A DNA stretch of 64,000 nucleotides from contig RMBW01000001.1 of the NCBI GenBank assembly GCA_004009845.1, positions 496,001-560,000 on the forward strand, in the 5' to 3' direction. Below, one piece after another: positions 26,406 to 40,700 of this stretch; within the stretch, counting starts at the first letter, position 1, and the number at the start of each line of letters is the position of its first letter. The position numbers and the translations under genes are program-made. Source of the stretch: Davidsoniella eucalypti. Its lineage: Eukaryota > Ascomycota > Sordariomycetes > Microascales > Ceratocystidaceae. Under the pieces are notes generated by a model that did not search any database, had not been told where the DNA came from, and saw nothing but the letters and a program-made list of their open reading frames with translations.

Positions 26406-29400
26406 TCAAAAAGATAGTATTCCATCAACTAGTCACGAGGTTCGTAATAGTTTAGGAAGAGAATAAATATAATAACAACAAATAGTCACGACGTTATATC
26501 TACGAGTAATAACAAGCAGAATACACCAATATCTCGTGTTAAATATGATTAGCCCAGACAGTCTCTAGTATGTATGTACATATCTATAATCCAACCCAAG
26601 GAGGCCGGCTTGTTCTTCTCTATATCTTTCTTATCCTCGTACATACTCTATACACGTGACAGACCAAGTCTTGGATAATCCGGACCGGGTGTCAGGGGAA
26701 ATGCCGGGTGACGCTTGAATCCCTGTTACATCGAGTCTTGTCTTGGTCTTTCTAGCTCTCCATCCTCGCGACTCGAACATACTGTGTTGTTTATTTGGCC
26801 AATACATGTCCATGAGATTGAAAGTGAAAGGATAAAACAAAAATGACTTGGCAACATGTCAAATGTAGCCTTGACAGGGATGAAGACCTGGTACATCTCT
26901 TCCAGTTGACTGGACAGCGCCATATCGACTACTGGTCTAAGGCTTTATCTTTACCATCTTAACCGCTCTCGACAAGGTCAGATACCATTCAGTGTGTGCA
27001 GATAACAAAAGCTTAGGTCCATAGATGATATCTCGAGCGTGTGTGTTTATTTCCTTGTTTTATACCAAGGCCCTGTCCTAGATCTGGAGATCGAGACATC
27101 ATTATTGTTGCTGCTAACTCCGATACCTTGCCGTTTATGACATGCTGGTATCGGCTAGTTCCAGATAGCTTAGCCTGCAAAGATCTTCTAGTCCTTGGGT
27201 CTTCTTTAGCTTTGTCACGAGTCTATATTGGTGTAAAATCTAGGAGGCCGCACTAGCAAGAGCAGTTGCATTAATCAACCCTTTGTTCAATGCCATCCAC
27301 CCCTCCAAAGATACTTGTCAATCACATGAAAGAACGGGTTACATCCCCAATTAAGTCAGTATCAACCAAGTTAGAGCTTTTTCTAGGGATGTTTTTCCTA
27401 TCCCGTAGGCACATAAGGCGGCCGGCTGTCCAAGAAAATAGTGTAGTGTGCCTTTGGAAGTGGAATTCGAGGCCATATCCAAGCATGCTGGGTATTGTCA
27501 TTATGAAGTCTAAACGACTGACAGGCCAAAGATGGGAAAGGGCGCTGGAAAACAACACAAGGCTCAATTCCCTAGACCACTAACCCTTCCTGCTTGTTCC
27601 TTATACTTCGGCGTTTTCCATACCGGCGCTGGAACATGCTAACACTAGGTCCATCTAGTGCTGCAACTGTAGGTTGTAGAACTCCCACTTGACGGATCCA
27701 AGGCTTAACCTTCAACATATTCCAGGGCCACAAAGACAGGCAGGCGTCTACTCCTGAAAACTAGCATGCTTTTTCTTGCTTGTGGGAAGCTTCGAAGGAA
27801 TTATACCCTGAGGAGTGCAAAATGCAAGTCTAGCTCGTTCTTCTGTATTCGTTAGTGATTATCTCCGATAAGAATGACTAGCTTGGACACGTTTTCTATT
27901 GCACTTGCTATCCCGTTCTACCGCACGGTGGAATCGGAACAGCGGGGCCGACGAGCTCTCAGGAAGAATGGCAAGCACTTGCAGACAGCAAGAACAGTAC
28001 AGGGCTGCTTTGTTACAGCGAGAGCTTCTATCGGTCCGAGGCTCTCGGGCAAGTTGGCAACTACATAGATGGTTAGTCAGTAATCAAGGTTCAACAGTAA
28101 CAGAACCTCAGGTTTATTACTAGTAGTTCATCGGCAGTTGTTGACTTTTCCAAATGGCGTCAGTGTAATCATTAAATATGCAAGCCTCTTCACTTGCATA
28201 TGTCCTTGTAGTAGATGAAACACACCAAGTCCTCCCACTTCATCCTGTGAACAGCCTGCAAGGAAACAAATATTTTATCTTATTCCACTTGTTTTATCCG
28301 TCATGACATTTGATGCAGGTTTTTGTGAGTTATCAACTTCACAAGGGTATGTATTAGGGTTAACAATACGCCATACCGAGCATGACATCGATGAAATCAC
28401 CTCTGTCACAAATGTGTCGATCACGACGATCAAAACCTTCTAGCTCTCCCCGTGATTGACTGGTTTTGTGAACGACATGCTATATTATCGGCGGCTTATA
28501 CTAAATCACAACAGAAATCAAGCCAGAGTGTTGGATCATACGGTCGGACTGGTAATCTGCACATCATCCAGGAAACATACGGCCGTTCCGTCTGATGGCG
28601 CATTATGAACGACTATAGCTTATCATGTAGACTATGATATGGATATAGTTTCTTGCAATGTTCAACAGAATTATCGATGTTTCACGTGTAGAAGAAATCC
28701 TCTTATATTAATCTCGACTTTGGTGCATTATAGCCAAGCACATCAACGACTCTCTATCTTTCCACCCTTGTGAGGTTTTTAGCTGCATCAGATGTTTTCA
28801 GAGCTAACACAACAGATTCACCAATTCTGAAGCATCACTTGGGCTACATCGCTTGACTTGCTTGATTCGTAGATAGCGTACTTGCGCCGTATTTTAAAAT
28901 AGAAGCAAATAGGATACATGTATGTCCGACTGAAAAGTCAAGCGATGACACTGCTTGTTATCTTGATGCAGCCGTAAACCTTGATAAAACCCTCCAAGGA
29001 GCTAGGATAACTCCGATATAATCAAAAAGTCCAAGTGATAAACGAGAAGACTAATACATGTATTGTTCGGAATATCGCAGCCGTTACTAATCCCACTACT
29101 ACCAATCAAGCATAGTTGTTGAAGGTTTTGTTCCAGCTTACGCCTCGTTGGGAAATAAGAAAGAAGTTTGAGTAGCATCTAGAAATACGCTTGGACTGGA
29201 GTTCTAGGAAGAGAATCCCATTCTTGGGAATAAGCGAGGTAAAGTATACTTGCTATGAGAAACTCGCTGGGAGAACAGGGACACGACAAGTGGCAGTGGG
29301 TATGTTTATGTTTATATGATGATTTAAGCAAGTAATACTAGACACATAGAATAGAGATAATGCGACATTGAAGCTATAGCAAGTATATTTAGTGGAATGC

Positions 29401-29757
29401 TTGAAATGAAGAAATGGACAGTGCACCGTCGCAAGTCGATTTGCTTTCTTCTTTAGCTATGGAGTGCTAGTACAGTGCTAGTACTGGCTGCGACTTGTAA
29501 GTTCTTTTGTATCTTGTTCAGTGTGAGAGCCCGCGCGGGATTATATCATCCACTAGCGATACTACTTACTGCGGTCTATCGTGGGCAATGAGTACCGATA
29601 GCGAGCTATCTTTTGCCAAGGGGAGATTACGGCTAGATTTCGAAAATGGCTGGCATTGTAGCCTCCAGAAAACGTAGTAGTAGAGCTTAGCGATAGAGCC
29701 AAGAATCTCACGATCCGCTATGCGACAAAACATGATATACATCAGGGCCGTGTCGGT

Positions 29758-29813
29758 ATTTTTTATATATATATTTTTATATATATATATATTTTTTTAT
29801 ATTTTTATATACT
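29758..29813. repeat. AT microsatellite tract
   Basis: About 55 bases made only of alternating TA and short T runs, ending where TACTGCAATTA begins. This is a low-complexity AT tract of the kind that forms easily melted DNA. Nothing indicates an origin or centromere function. Confidence 0.75.
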
Positions 29814-32800
29814 GCAATTACTAATGCACGATATATAACTAGAGATGAATAATGCTGAAGGCCAAGACTGCTTGAATACACAGGAAGCCCGCCAAGAAGC
29901 CACTCACCCGCGGGGTCTTGTATCTGAGTTGTATCTTATTATGTTTCCTGTAACTCAAGCATTACTTCCACACATACAGAATCTTTGGAATCCATAAACC
30001 AGGATTTCTGCGACAACAGCACCGAATCAAATACCTTCGTGGTCACAGGGGGCAGCAGATCAAGCCGAAGTTGGTCTTGGTTCACCCACTTATACCTTGA
30101 CTGATAACCAGATAGCAGGTTGATAGGTAGTAATACTATAGTCATGTATCCTTAGGAAAAACGCCCACAAGATAGCTTCAAAATCAACACAATGAGGGAG
30201 GGAGCTCCGCATTTCCAATATCATAAAAATATCTTGGCCCAAGCGCCCCTCAAAACATTGGCTTTCATCCTTCATCTGCAGCCTTTGTTGGTAATAGTGA
30301 GAGTTTCCTCTATTATGACGTCCAAGATAGTGGAAGCTAGCTACTATCGGTATTACATGCATTGGGATATCTTCTTTGAGGCTAGTCGACTGATATGTCG
30401 AGGTATAGAGGACTTTCAGGTTTATTTGTCGGGAGGCCAAGAAGCTAGTGAAGCGTGAAGATTAAATAGACGGTATCAAGATATAGGGCTAATGTATTAC
30501 TTTGTAGTTTTTACGTGATAATTAGTGACGCATTGATTTTTTTCTACGGGTTAGCAAATGTATAAAGAATGGAATACTAAAATTTAGACTCCTAACACCC
30601 ACGTCGTATATATCGCTACCACTCACATGTGCAGACGTAGAGCATTGTTTATAGCGCATATATATGTATATATATTGGAATATATGTAGTTACATATAGA
30701 AGACAAAATGGGACAGGGAATACATGTAAGTTTTACGCATAGTACATTCTGGTTCTTAGTGCTATTTTTGTGTCTTTATTGTTCTCTGAGCTGCTAAACG
30801 TAACAGGATCGTGGCCCCTTCTTGTCACTGTAACCTTGGTGGCGAAGTTATCGTTACTAGATGCTGTATTAATACACGACTTAGAGCCTTAGACCCAGAT
30901 TGTATCTATGCATTGTCCAATGATAAGTCACATTCAATCCCGAAGGTCGGGTGTGTATGAGACCAAGTTAGCTTGTCATAGTCAAAAACCGCCCTGTGAA
31001 GTCTGGTCTGGAACCCAAAAACCCCAAAATGAGACCTAGTTAGAGCCTATATGCTGTAACTTTTCTCCTTCATGCGAACGAACTTACGGAGATAAATACA
31101 GGGAAACGGATAGGCACAATTGTATTGAGTAAATCTGCAGAATAAATCTTGATAATAAAACACCCATCTTGAATATTTGACGCAATTGACACAATATTGG
31201 AGAGAAAATGTCGTTGCTTTCACCATCCATGTGCGGTGGCATTTTCAAGTACAGTCCTCATGTTATTCTGTATGTAGAGGGTTACAATATGTTCTTTTTG
31301 GCCATTATAGACCGAGCATATTCTCAAGTGAAGTTTGGGTGCGAGAAAACTAAATACAAAGATGCCCACGGACATCACAGCCACAGACGTTTCGTACGGC
31401 CGTAACACCAGATATATCTTGCCCGCTCGGATCAGGAACTAAAATGAGCCCCGAGTTGGCCCTAAACGGTCCTCTAGACCAGTTCTCTATACTAGCAAAA
31501 GAGCAAAAGAGCAAGAAGAACACTCTACTGACAGATCTCGTGTTTTCTGGCTAGTACCAACGTGGACAAAGGCATGTACCTTTCTTGGTCTGTGTCCTTT
31601 TACTAGCTCTCTCTTCCAGGGTAACAAGATACAAGACTAGGCCCACAAACCAGGCATCCCACATCGCGTTATCTACCTGGTGGTATCTGCCGGCATGCAT
31701 TATTGCGTAGTAGAGCTTGCTATGTCTTCCTCTTTCAAATCCCAACATCCTCCTTCTACCGCTCATTCAAGTCTTTGCAGCCTAGGATATTGAATCGGAT
31801 GGCCTATGCCAGCTAGCAAAACAAATCATTCGATCTCTTCAAGATTCTGGGGTTCTTGGAGCTTGTTGTTGTAGGATCAAAATAGTGATTGGTAACTCAA
31901 CAGATCGGTAGGGGATGGGATCCCTTCAATAGGCGCCATGCATGTACACAAGATAGCAATCATGATAAGCAGCAATATATCGTATTTATCAGAGGATTGG
32001 GTGTCATGTCTGGTGCACATGGAGATCGGGGTTGGTGTTGCTTTTATTTACCGAGCAGTTATACCTAATACAGCTGCTGCCAGCTGCTAGTACATATCCA
32101 AGACTCAAACTCGAGGGCTGACGGCTGGCAAGCTCGAGTCCCACTTACCACGGTAACTTCCGAGACAAAACCCGAGCTACCTACAAAGGGCCAAGGAATC
32201 ATGGCGTGCATGTCTCAGCCATCTGTCTCTCTTATCAAACTATTTTTTATTGACAGGCGGGAAAATGACATATTATAGAACATACATCACTGTTCTATTA
32301 CAGCGAACTGCCAACGATGAGTGATTGATTGACATCAACCAACCTGCTACGAAACTTCTGTATTATTATCATGCCAGAAACACCACCATATAGCAAAGTT
32401 TCATTACTGAGACTCTAGGCGTTTGCTAATTTCCTTTGGCCGCTACGTTCCGGATGATCACGGTCATGCCGTTATGCTCCTCCAGATCTAGTGTGAGGAG
32501 TTGCATGTACACAATTACTACCATGATCGTACTCATTACCACAATAGAAACCACAAAGAACCCATATCTCGGGTCATTTCTGTCCCTCGTCAATGCATCA
32601 ACATATAGTTGATTTTCTTTCCGACATGAATGTACTTGTACTAGCTTATCATCATATGTATACTAAACCCTCCCACCATACCAAGTCTCAGGACACTAAA
32701 AAGAATGAATAAACTGATAGAAACCCAATTTCCCTTGTTGCCGTGTTCCTCTCTCGGTTCTATTCTTCAATCCCTAACTAACTGTACCCTTGGGAAGAAG

Positions 32801-34745
32801 AAAAAAAGCAAGAGAACACCGAAAACGCCACATGAAAAAAAACGAAAAAAAAACTCCGATGTAGACAAGGTAGGCATGCTTCACTCCCGCTTGAGGTTGA
32901 TCAATGCTACGTCACAAACTTGGTGTGAAAACCCGTTCGATCGGCATGCCGGCAGCTTCATTTACCGCGCTATTTTTTTTCTTCAGTCTTCTTGTTTTTC
33001 ACTATCTGGCATGAATAAACTTGCTGGTCTAGGCTAGATCGAGGGGCCACCTGTTTGATCACCAACGAACAAGCAAAACCAGGAGGAAAAGGAAAGCCAT
33101 GTATGCTCTCATTTTTATGTATGATCTATCTCGCGGGTGAACGGCTAGATAGAGCATATGGTTGACATTTTCTCCACACCTATGGCGGTTTAGCACAGTC
33201 ATCAAACCTAGCTATACATATCATCATACCTATCGTGGGATATCATGGTGCGGTCTTTCTGTAACTGTTGAGGTGGAATATAGTTACAGTGTGATATTCT
33301 AGCAATGGCGGACCTCGCTGCCTTGTTCACACCGAGTTGCAATATTTCCCCAAGGCGAGGATTAGCGGACCATGGAATAATTACATCACATTATTCCAAA
33401 AAGCGACGAGTTGCTGCATGATGACAGATAATGTATCTCGCCTTCTTGTACTACTCATTCCCAGCCATTGTCTCTGTGTTTTTCCTGCTAACCTTGTAAT
33501 AAAAACTGCTGTAGGGGCTAGTTAGGCTTGCTGTCGATTTGCCTTAGATATGAGCTATGCCCATCTCTTACACCATGAAGGCCTATCTAGTACTTAAGCG
33601 AAAAGAAAGTCGAAATCTCAGTTTTGACAAAATTAGTTCCCTACTTCAAGTATAGACTGAACGGAAAGAGTCACAACTTGGTAAATTGGCTCACAAAAAC
33701 CTTCGAATATAAATCTACAGCATTAAGTAGATCATATTTTAACCTATTTCCTGAAACCAGATAGAAAAAAAGCAAATATTGGTTTCGGTGAAGCTCTACC
33801 GAAAAAAAGAAAACCTGGAGCTTTTCTATACTAGGTTCGAATTTTGACATGAAGAAGTTTCAGTTGAAACAACGGATAGAAAGAGACTTTTCGTTAATTA
33901 AAATATACCCATATTGAGTAATCGTCTATGAATGTAGACCGCCTAGAATTTCTTACCTTGGACCAGGTGAACCAAAGAAGACATTTTTATATATGAGATA
34001 TCAATAACTATGCATCATCTTTCACCCATGGGCTAAGCATCTTCAGACAAAGTTTAGTAGTATACTAGTGATGTGATTGTCGAGAAAAGCTCTTCGTGGG
34101 TTTTCTCCATTGATTCCGCTGTATCCTTGAGTTTTTCTTTTTCTTTTTCACTTCCTTTAACTATTGTTAGTTGGTTGGGGAAGAGAGGGTTTACCCTTGA
34201 ACATTCAACAACCCAACCGAGATGTCTAGACCTAAAGTAGACAATCTTGCTGATTTTCCAGTGGCATTGAGAATCCTCAAATTTAATGACCACACTATTA
34301 TACAGAAGTAGGGCGTTTCCTTCGTACAATTATGTGTATTCCCAAACAAAAATGTTGCTGCATTATTTATGGTTTCTCCAAAGCCAAGATATTCTTGTTT
34401 ATTGCTTGATTCTGAATAAGATCATGTCTTTCCTGTAACTGCTTTCTTTTTACTTTTTCACGGGATGGATTTTTGACACCAGCGATTTTGATTGATGTTG
34501 ACAGCGGTTCGAGATAGGATTATCTTTCATCTTGTGTTATATATGTCAACTATTGCTGTCTCTAATCTTCGATGTTCAGAAGCAAGGTGATCATTGCCAT
34601 CAGGGTTCGCATCTTCAAGGGTTATCTCTCGTGTTAGTTGTAGAGTTTGCTCTAAGATTTGACAAGCCGGGCAAGACTAAATCACACCGTTGATTGCTTA
34701 GCAGGCCTGGATCACACCGACTAGAACTTAGTGACTAGAAGGATC

Positions 34746-34762
34746 GTCGTCCCTGGGACGAC
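34746..34762. repeat. 17-bp palindrome (8-bp arms, 1-nt centre)
   Basis: GTCGTCCC and GGGACGAC are exact complements about a single T. Two copies of ATCACACCG lie about 40-70 bp to its left (near 34,680 and 34,712). Its compact dyad symmetry resembles a dimeric protein-binding site, but no gene is nearby. Confidence 0.5.
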
Positions 34763-37700
34763 AAAGTTGATACATAAGGAAAACCCTTCTTTTCAAAAGT
34801 AATGACCATCAGCCACAAGCGATTGGTGAAAGAAGACAAGCCGCCTACTTGTTTCCCCTTCTTCTTCTTTTCCTTCGGCTGAAGCCACAACAATGTATAG
34901 TACGAAATCCTTTGCTGATTTTGTGTAGGATGTCGTATTTGTCCTCTTTCTCTCTCTAGCCTGGGAAAACTTGTTGTCTAACATGACCCCTCGCATGATT
35001 CTATGGCTCAAAATCCAGACGATACATATTACAGCGTCTATTCTCTGTCGTGTAAGAGCGGGCCCAAAACGACGCTAAGAAGTGACTTGTTGCTCCCTTT
35101 CTTGCACCCCTAGTTTTTTTCTTTCTTACTTTCACGCCCTTTTGATCTGGTCATTTCCCTATCATTTGTTGGAATTCGGGTTGAAGGTGTTCTTTCTGAG
35201 ATACTGCATTTGTTGCCATCTTTGTTGAAGCTTTTGCTCCAAAACAGGTTGAGTTGACATGACGAACAGTGGTATAGGCACGATAGTATATCGGTATACA
35301 TATGTGATAGTTATGATGTGCTGTATTTAAATGAAGAAGTGTGAGAAAGGGAAGAAAAAGTAGAAAATGGCCATATCAAAACGCCGTGTTAATAAGAATG
35401 TTTTAGGGGTGCAAAGAAAAAGGGACATGTCGAGAGCAAAAAGTTACTTCTAGGCGTCATTTCGGATGTGAGTCCCACGACACTTCACCCGCTAGACCAT
35501 GTAGGGACGGGGCGAAGAAACAACGGAATACAACCCAGTAGCTTTTTCTTTTTTCCTTCGTTCTGGAGTGATTATTCGGATGTGATAACAAATGTGATAG
35601 GCTAAAATACAATGGGATGTCACTAGTGTTAGAGTATTCATGCGCCTCCTAGGGTTTGCGAGATGATGCCGATTTCCAAGAGCACCATCGTGATTATCAG
35701 AAATATCAAGCTAGAAGCTTGAAAGTACATGGAAGGAACAAAATGCCTTCTGTTGGTAAGCTAATATATGTAAGTATAGCGTTCATGCCGGGCATTATTT
35801 CGTTGTTTTCTTCTGCTCCTTCTTTGGGCTATGCCGCGGGCGTCTCAAATAAGAATCCATATGTTATGAACTAACCTTCATTAGAAATTTCTTCTTGGTT
35901 CCCGGCTGAACTTTTAGGATAGCCAGGACCAACGCAAATAAGAGAAGCCATCCATATCCCGAGCTCACCCACCTGACGACAAAGAAAAATGTAGGAGCCA
36001 GTTCATATCTCGGAGAATTTTCAGCAGTGCTGTATATCAGTCGCCAATTACATATTTGCACAGTTCTATAATACTACTGTGTATCTAGCACTCCGGATGG
36101 AGTGGGATACTTGAGCTAGGTGGGTGCATGCTGGCTTGCTTACAATTTACACGTGTAAGTAGCCGGTACTACTTGATGAATTCTCCTATCATTATGGTTC
36201 TTTTTCTGACAGGGCGCGCGGGGAATGCCAGTAGACAGTCTGGTAGACATTGATTTCAAGCAGTTATCGGTGGATTGACTATGATTTACCTTGTAGGTTG
36301 TCGTGGGGGGTTCTTTATGTTGTATTCCATTTTCCTGCCTACAGATTACAGTAATCCTAGCTACTAGACCTGGTATTGAAGATAGCCCGGTCCCTTGCAG
36401 GTGTCCGTTCTCATGGTCAAAAACAAAAGAAAGAAATAAAGAAAGGAACGAAAGGGACGAAAAAAAAAAGATAAAACAACCCCATATATGCCACCAAACA
36501 CCTGTATACCAGCCCTGTCGGCTGTTGATATCCGTATATGTGTGTATCTTACATGTACAATACAGACAGCTCTATAGAGATAGATACGTACGTGTGTGCT
36601 TTAGCGAAACGAGACAACATAAAGTAAAAGCATACAAATAATGTTACTTGATTGTGTAGCTACGAATGTTAGACTGCTTAAGTAGACATACATGTACAAT
36701 AGAAGCAAAGTGGTATCCGTAGTTTTGGCAAGCAATTCGGAGTGCGACTCACACCGAAGTGGCAAGGTATCTTTTTCTGATCTGGGTTGAGGAAAAATCC
36801 TATATTTTTTCTTTGGAAAAGGAATTTGTGGTTGTAGAGAAGTCGTGTATCATTATACTCCCATAATGTTGTCTTCTTTGTACTCCTTTGGCATTGTCTG
36901 CCAAAAGACTAGTAAGTCTGTATTAGGCAAACGAAGATAAAGATAAAAAACCCTTTGATAGCTAACAACACGGAGAAGGGCTAATTAATGCTGATTTGTC
37001 CGACTAAGAGATATATAATAAGAGCTATACGAGAAGGAAGACAATTACCTTGTGACTACTTGGTATCCTGTAGATTTCAGTGCTGGCACGGCCAACTGCC
37101 ATTTGTCTTTGTATTATATGGACATGTTCACGAATGTTGCACAGGGTGTGATAATCTTTAATTTGTTTCTCAAGGTGGCCGGTTGTCTACAGTAGAATTT
37201 GAGACACAACGTGCCTTCGACCAGTCAGTAGTAAGTCAGTGGCCGGCAGCTCAAATAGGAGCTAGGACCGTATGTCTGCAGGGTTTTCTGCAGGCTGTAG
37301 ACGTTATCATAGAGGGGTTTGGCCACAGACGTGGCAACTCATGATAATTTTGTTCTTTTTTTGGTACTATAACTTGGAGACATGCAGTATACCTCTCGAT
37401 TTCGTCCATATGACCGACGGATTACTTAGTAGACGCACCAACAAGATTGAGAGAAAGAAAAGAAAAACAAGCGAGAGGATTCAACAGCGAATCCAACATC
37501 GACGATGGAAATTATACGATGCATATTCAGGGTCTTTTGGTTCTAAATACCCTGTATATAAGTTAACCTGGTTATGCACAGTTTTATCCGCCGCGCCGCT
37601 CTTCTTGTGCCAATTTATGTTGTTATTCCAATTGTCTTCTGCAGTGTCTTGATATAGCGCATGCATTCTTGATATCGACCCCCCATCATACCTTAAGTAA

Positions 37701-40700
37701 TGGAATATAAAGCTTGTCTGTATTTGGTGCTTGCTCCAGAGTTTGTTTACTATCCTTGTGCGCCGCACACACTCGAACAAACTGATGGATGTTTGTACAA
37801 AAACGAACACTAGCTATCTTCCTATTACTGAGATCGGAATAAGTGTGCATAATCTTATAAAGATAGCCCCCCTGATAATGATCGCACCAATTTTGTTGTA
37901 TTATGCAGCACTGCCTACTATTAACACTAACGGAGAAAAAAAACATCAGCAAAAGACATGGCCTTAAGCTGGTGTGTAATTGACATATGTATAAAAGTAT
38001 GTTGGATATATGCTCAATGCTATATTCCCCATCGTTCATTCACCTGCTCTGTATAGTGAGATACGGTGTAATTACGCTCTATTGTTCGGAATATCACAGT
38101 TGTAGTAGACCGAGATAAGCTATAACACGCCGTTCCCATGTCTGATAGCCTACACTTCCACATACATTTTTTCTGTACCTAGCAATACCATATCATATAT
38201 ACATATATTCTATAATGCTATATATCATTGATATATATTGACGGAAATATTTCGGTTGGCTATAGTATCAAGTAAACGGAGGTAAGTTTCCACTACTATC
38301 GGCCTTATCACGTGAGCCAGTATGTTTACAATTATACATTCGGCACCGTATCTGAGTTGCATTACTTGTCTCCTTACCCAGGAGTCGGTGAGTTAAGACC
38401 ATATTACTATGACCACAGCCCACTTATATATACATATGTACTACGACTGTAATTGCTTCAATCGCTACACACACAACTCTGTTGCATAGGCAGTAGAATA
38501 ATTGCTTCTGAATGATACCATGCTTGTGTATATACGTTCTCTCTCCGTACGGCCTTCAGGCTTCCTTTAAAGTCCTACGTGTGTTGTCCACGTTTACGTT
38601 ACTTATGTGATTGCTTTTATTTAATGGTTTCTTTTTTCATCTAAGCTCTGAGACTTTTGTATAATCCCCAACTAATACTATATTTGCCTACACTATGATG
38701 TAATAACAGTGCAAGTTCTTGACGCACGTAACGTTTCTTGCTGTGCGTCCAGTCTTCCGAAATAAAGACTTTAGCGGACTATCGTTCGATTCAAACTAGC
38801 AATAACCAACATACAGCAAGTAACAGTTCACTATGCAGTAGGATGGGCCATTTACCATCGTGGTCGAAGTAGTAATGATAAGCTAGTACGTCGTAATCAT
38901 ATTTTTTGCGTATGATATCTACCACTCCTACGATACCTGTCTACCAGTGGATAAAGAATTACGGTGCTTTCTCTAGTTCAGTATTTATTCTTTGCCTTTT
39001 GGTGTTAGACCCCGGGAATATTTAGTAACTTTGAATGTATAGCAGGTTCTATATCATAGAGTGCCCAGTCTGGATATATAAAGCAATTAGTATATACATA
39101 CATCTCAGGGACTTCGTTTTCACGCTATCAGTTTTCGATTTTCAGTCCAATATTCCTTCACATCAACACATGGTATATAATTGACCCATTTTTAGGAAGT
39201 GTATTGTTTATAGCGAGAAAAATATGAGGGAAAATTGGTTGTTATATGGCCAACGACTGTGCTATATATCGCTGCATAATGGTGAACCAGTAATGTACTT
39301 TTTTTTTTATAATTATCTGTTTTTTTCTTTATAATGAAAAATACAGCAATATAGGTCTGTTATTGACAATTCAAGAAAGCCTATAGCGGAAAAGAAAAGC
39401 AAAAAGCTGTGATTGACCGGTTTCACCATATACCATCTTGTTGTTAAGTGCCCTATGTTTGTAAGCAAAATTAAGCAGTGATGCGAACCTATAGCTTTTA
39501 ACGTCAGATGACAATAATAAGCTAACGGGTTTGTGCGAAAAAGCTTAGATAATATAGTATAGTATTACTCTTTCACGTCTACTTTCACAGCAATACGACG
39601 GCCAGACCCAAAAAGCCTAGATTGATAAGTTGCAAGGGTTGACTTACACATATTAGGGTTACAGAAGACTTGTAGGACAAGTATGTGCTAGAACTACTTA
39701 ATCTTCCATATACATACTACGCTACTTAGCGCTATGCGGCGAAGGCCGTATAAAGCACGCTATTTAGTCCGCATATAAGAGGCCGAACTAATATTCATTT
39801 GGTATTTATTTTCCTACTGTCTACGTTCCTCGATCCTTGAGTTCTCATAAATTTTCCATGATACAAATGCGGGATTAATGTGCGCCAAGAGCTCGCCCAG
39901 AATCTAAACATCTCTAGTGAAATATATGAATATAGACGACAAATCTCCGGAGAAGTTACGGAACGTTTAGCGATTACTATGCTAGTGTACTGACGGCTAT
40001 TCTTTTCTATAACCTTTAACCTTGGCTATCTGAATATACAAGGGAATGCCAGCTTCTAGAAGTAAAGAATTATGTAACTCTAACGAACTTCTATTGCACA
40101 ACTAATCTTTGTTATCTACCATATTTTCTCAGGTATAATACAGACAAAAAATATGAGTAGCACTTCGTCAAGCGTTCTACGGTGTTCGTAGACATGGCAG
40201 TTAAAGAATATGATGCCAAATTGTGTACATATATGTCCTATAATGTGAACCCTAATGCTTGATATCTCGTATCCTTGTTATAGTAGATACGATGATCGAC
40301 TCGTTATCAGATACAAAGAACTGTCCTTTAACCGATGTACAAGAGGGGAAGCACTGGATGGATTCAGTTCGTTCATTTTATTTACATTCTTGAAATGACT
40401 CGTAAACATGTTATTTAACTGGTTAAATATTCAAAATAGAGGAATATTATACCTTCGATGTTATCCATTTCATAGAAAACAAACTAGTTACTAGCGTTTA
40501 CAGATCGTCAACTCTGCAACAAGCGGCACTTCCGGATAATGTAACAGCACAATAGATCTAAGGCTGAGTGAAGGTGCTCTTGGTATCAAGCCAAGCATTT
40601 CTAGTTTTCATATTGTCAAGGGCTTGTAGCGAGTGCAGCATTGAAACCAGCCAGAACCAAGAGAACGCTAACTATTATTCTATGTGACTCTCCTCCAATT

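Larger units (their letters stand above)
16001..29757. other. gene-poor region, no supported gene (middle of desert)
   Basis: No coding region is supported. The longest frame is 136 codons (25,907-26,317 plus), which starts at GTG and has no motif I recognise. Two overlapping frames near 30.1-30.4 kb, just beyond this segment, are also anonymous. The segment holds one inverted copy of the dispersed repeat (about 21,456-21,483), a C14 tract (24,874-24,887) and three clear inverted repeats (20,096-20,117; 20,908-20,939; 26,377-26,405). CTAG and TAG words remain frequent. No tRNA-type A-box/B-box pair was convincing. Confidence 0.6.
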
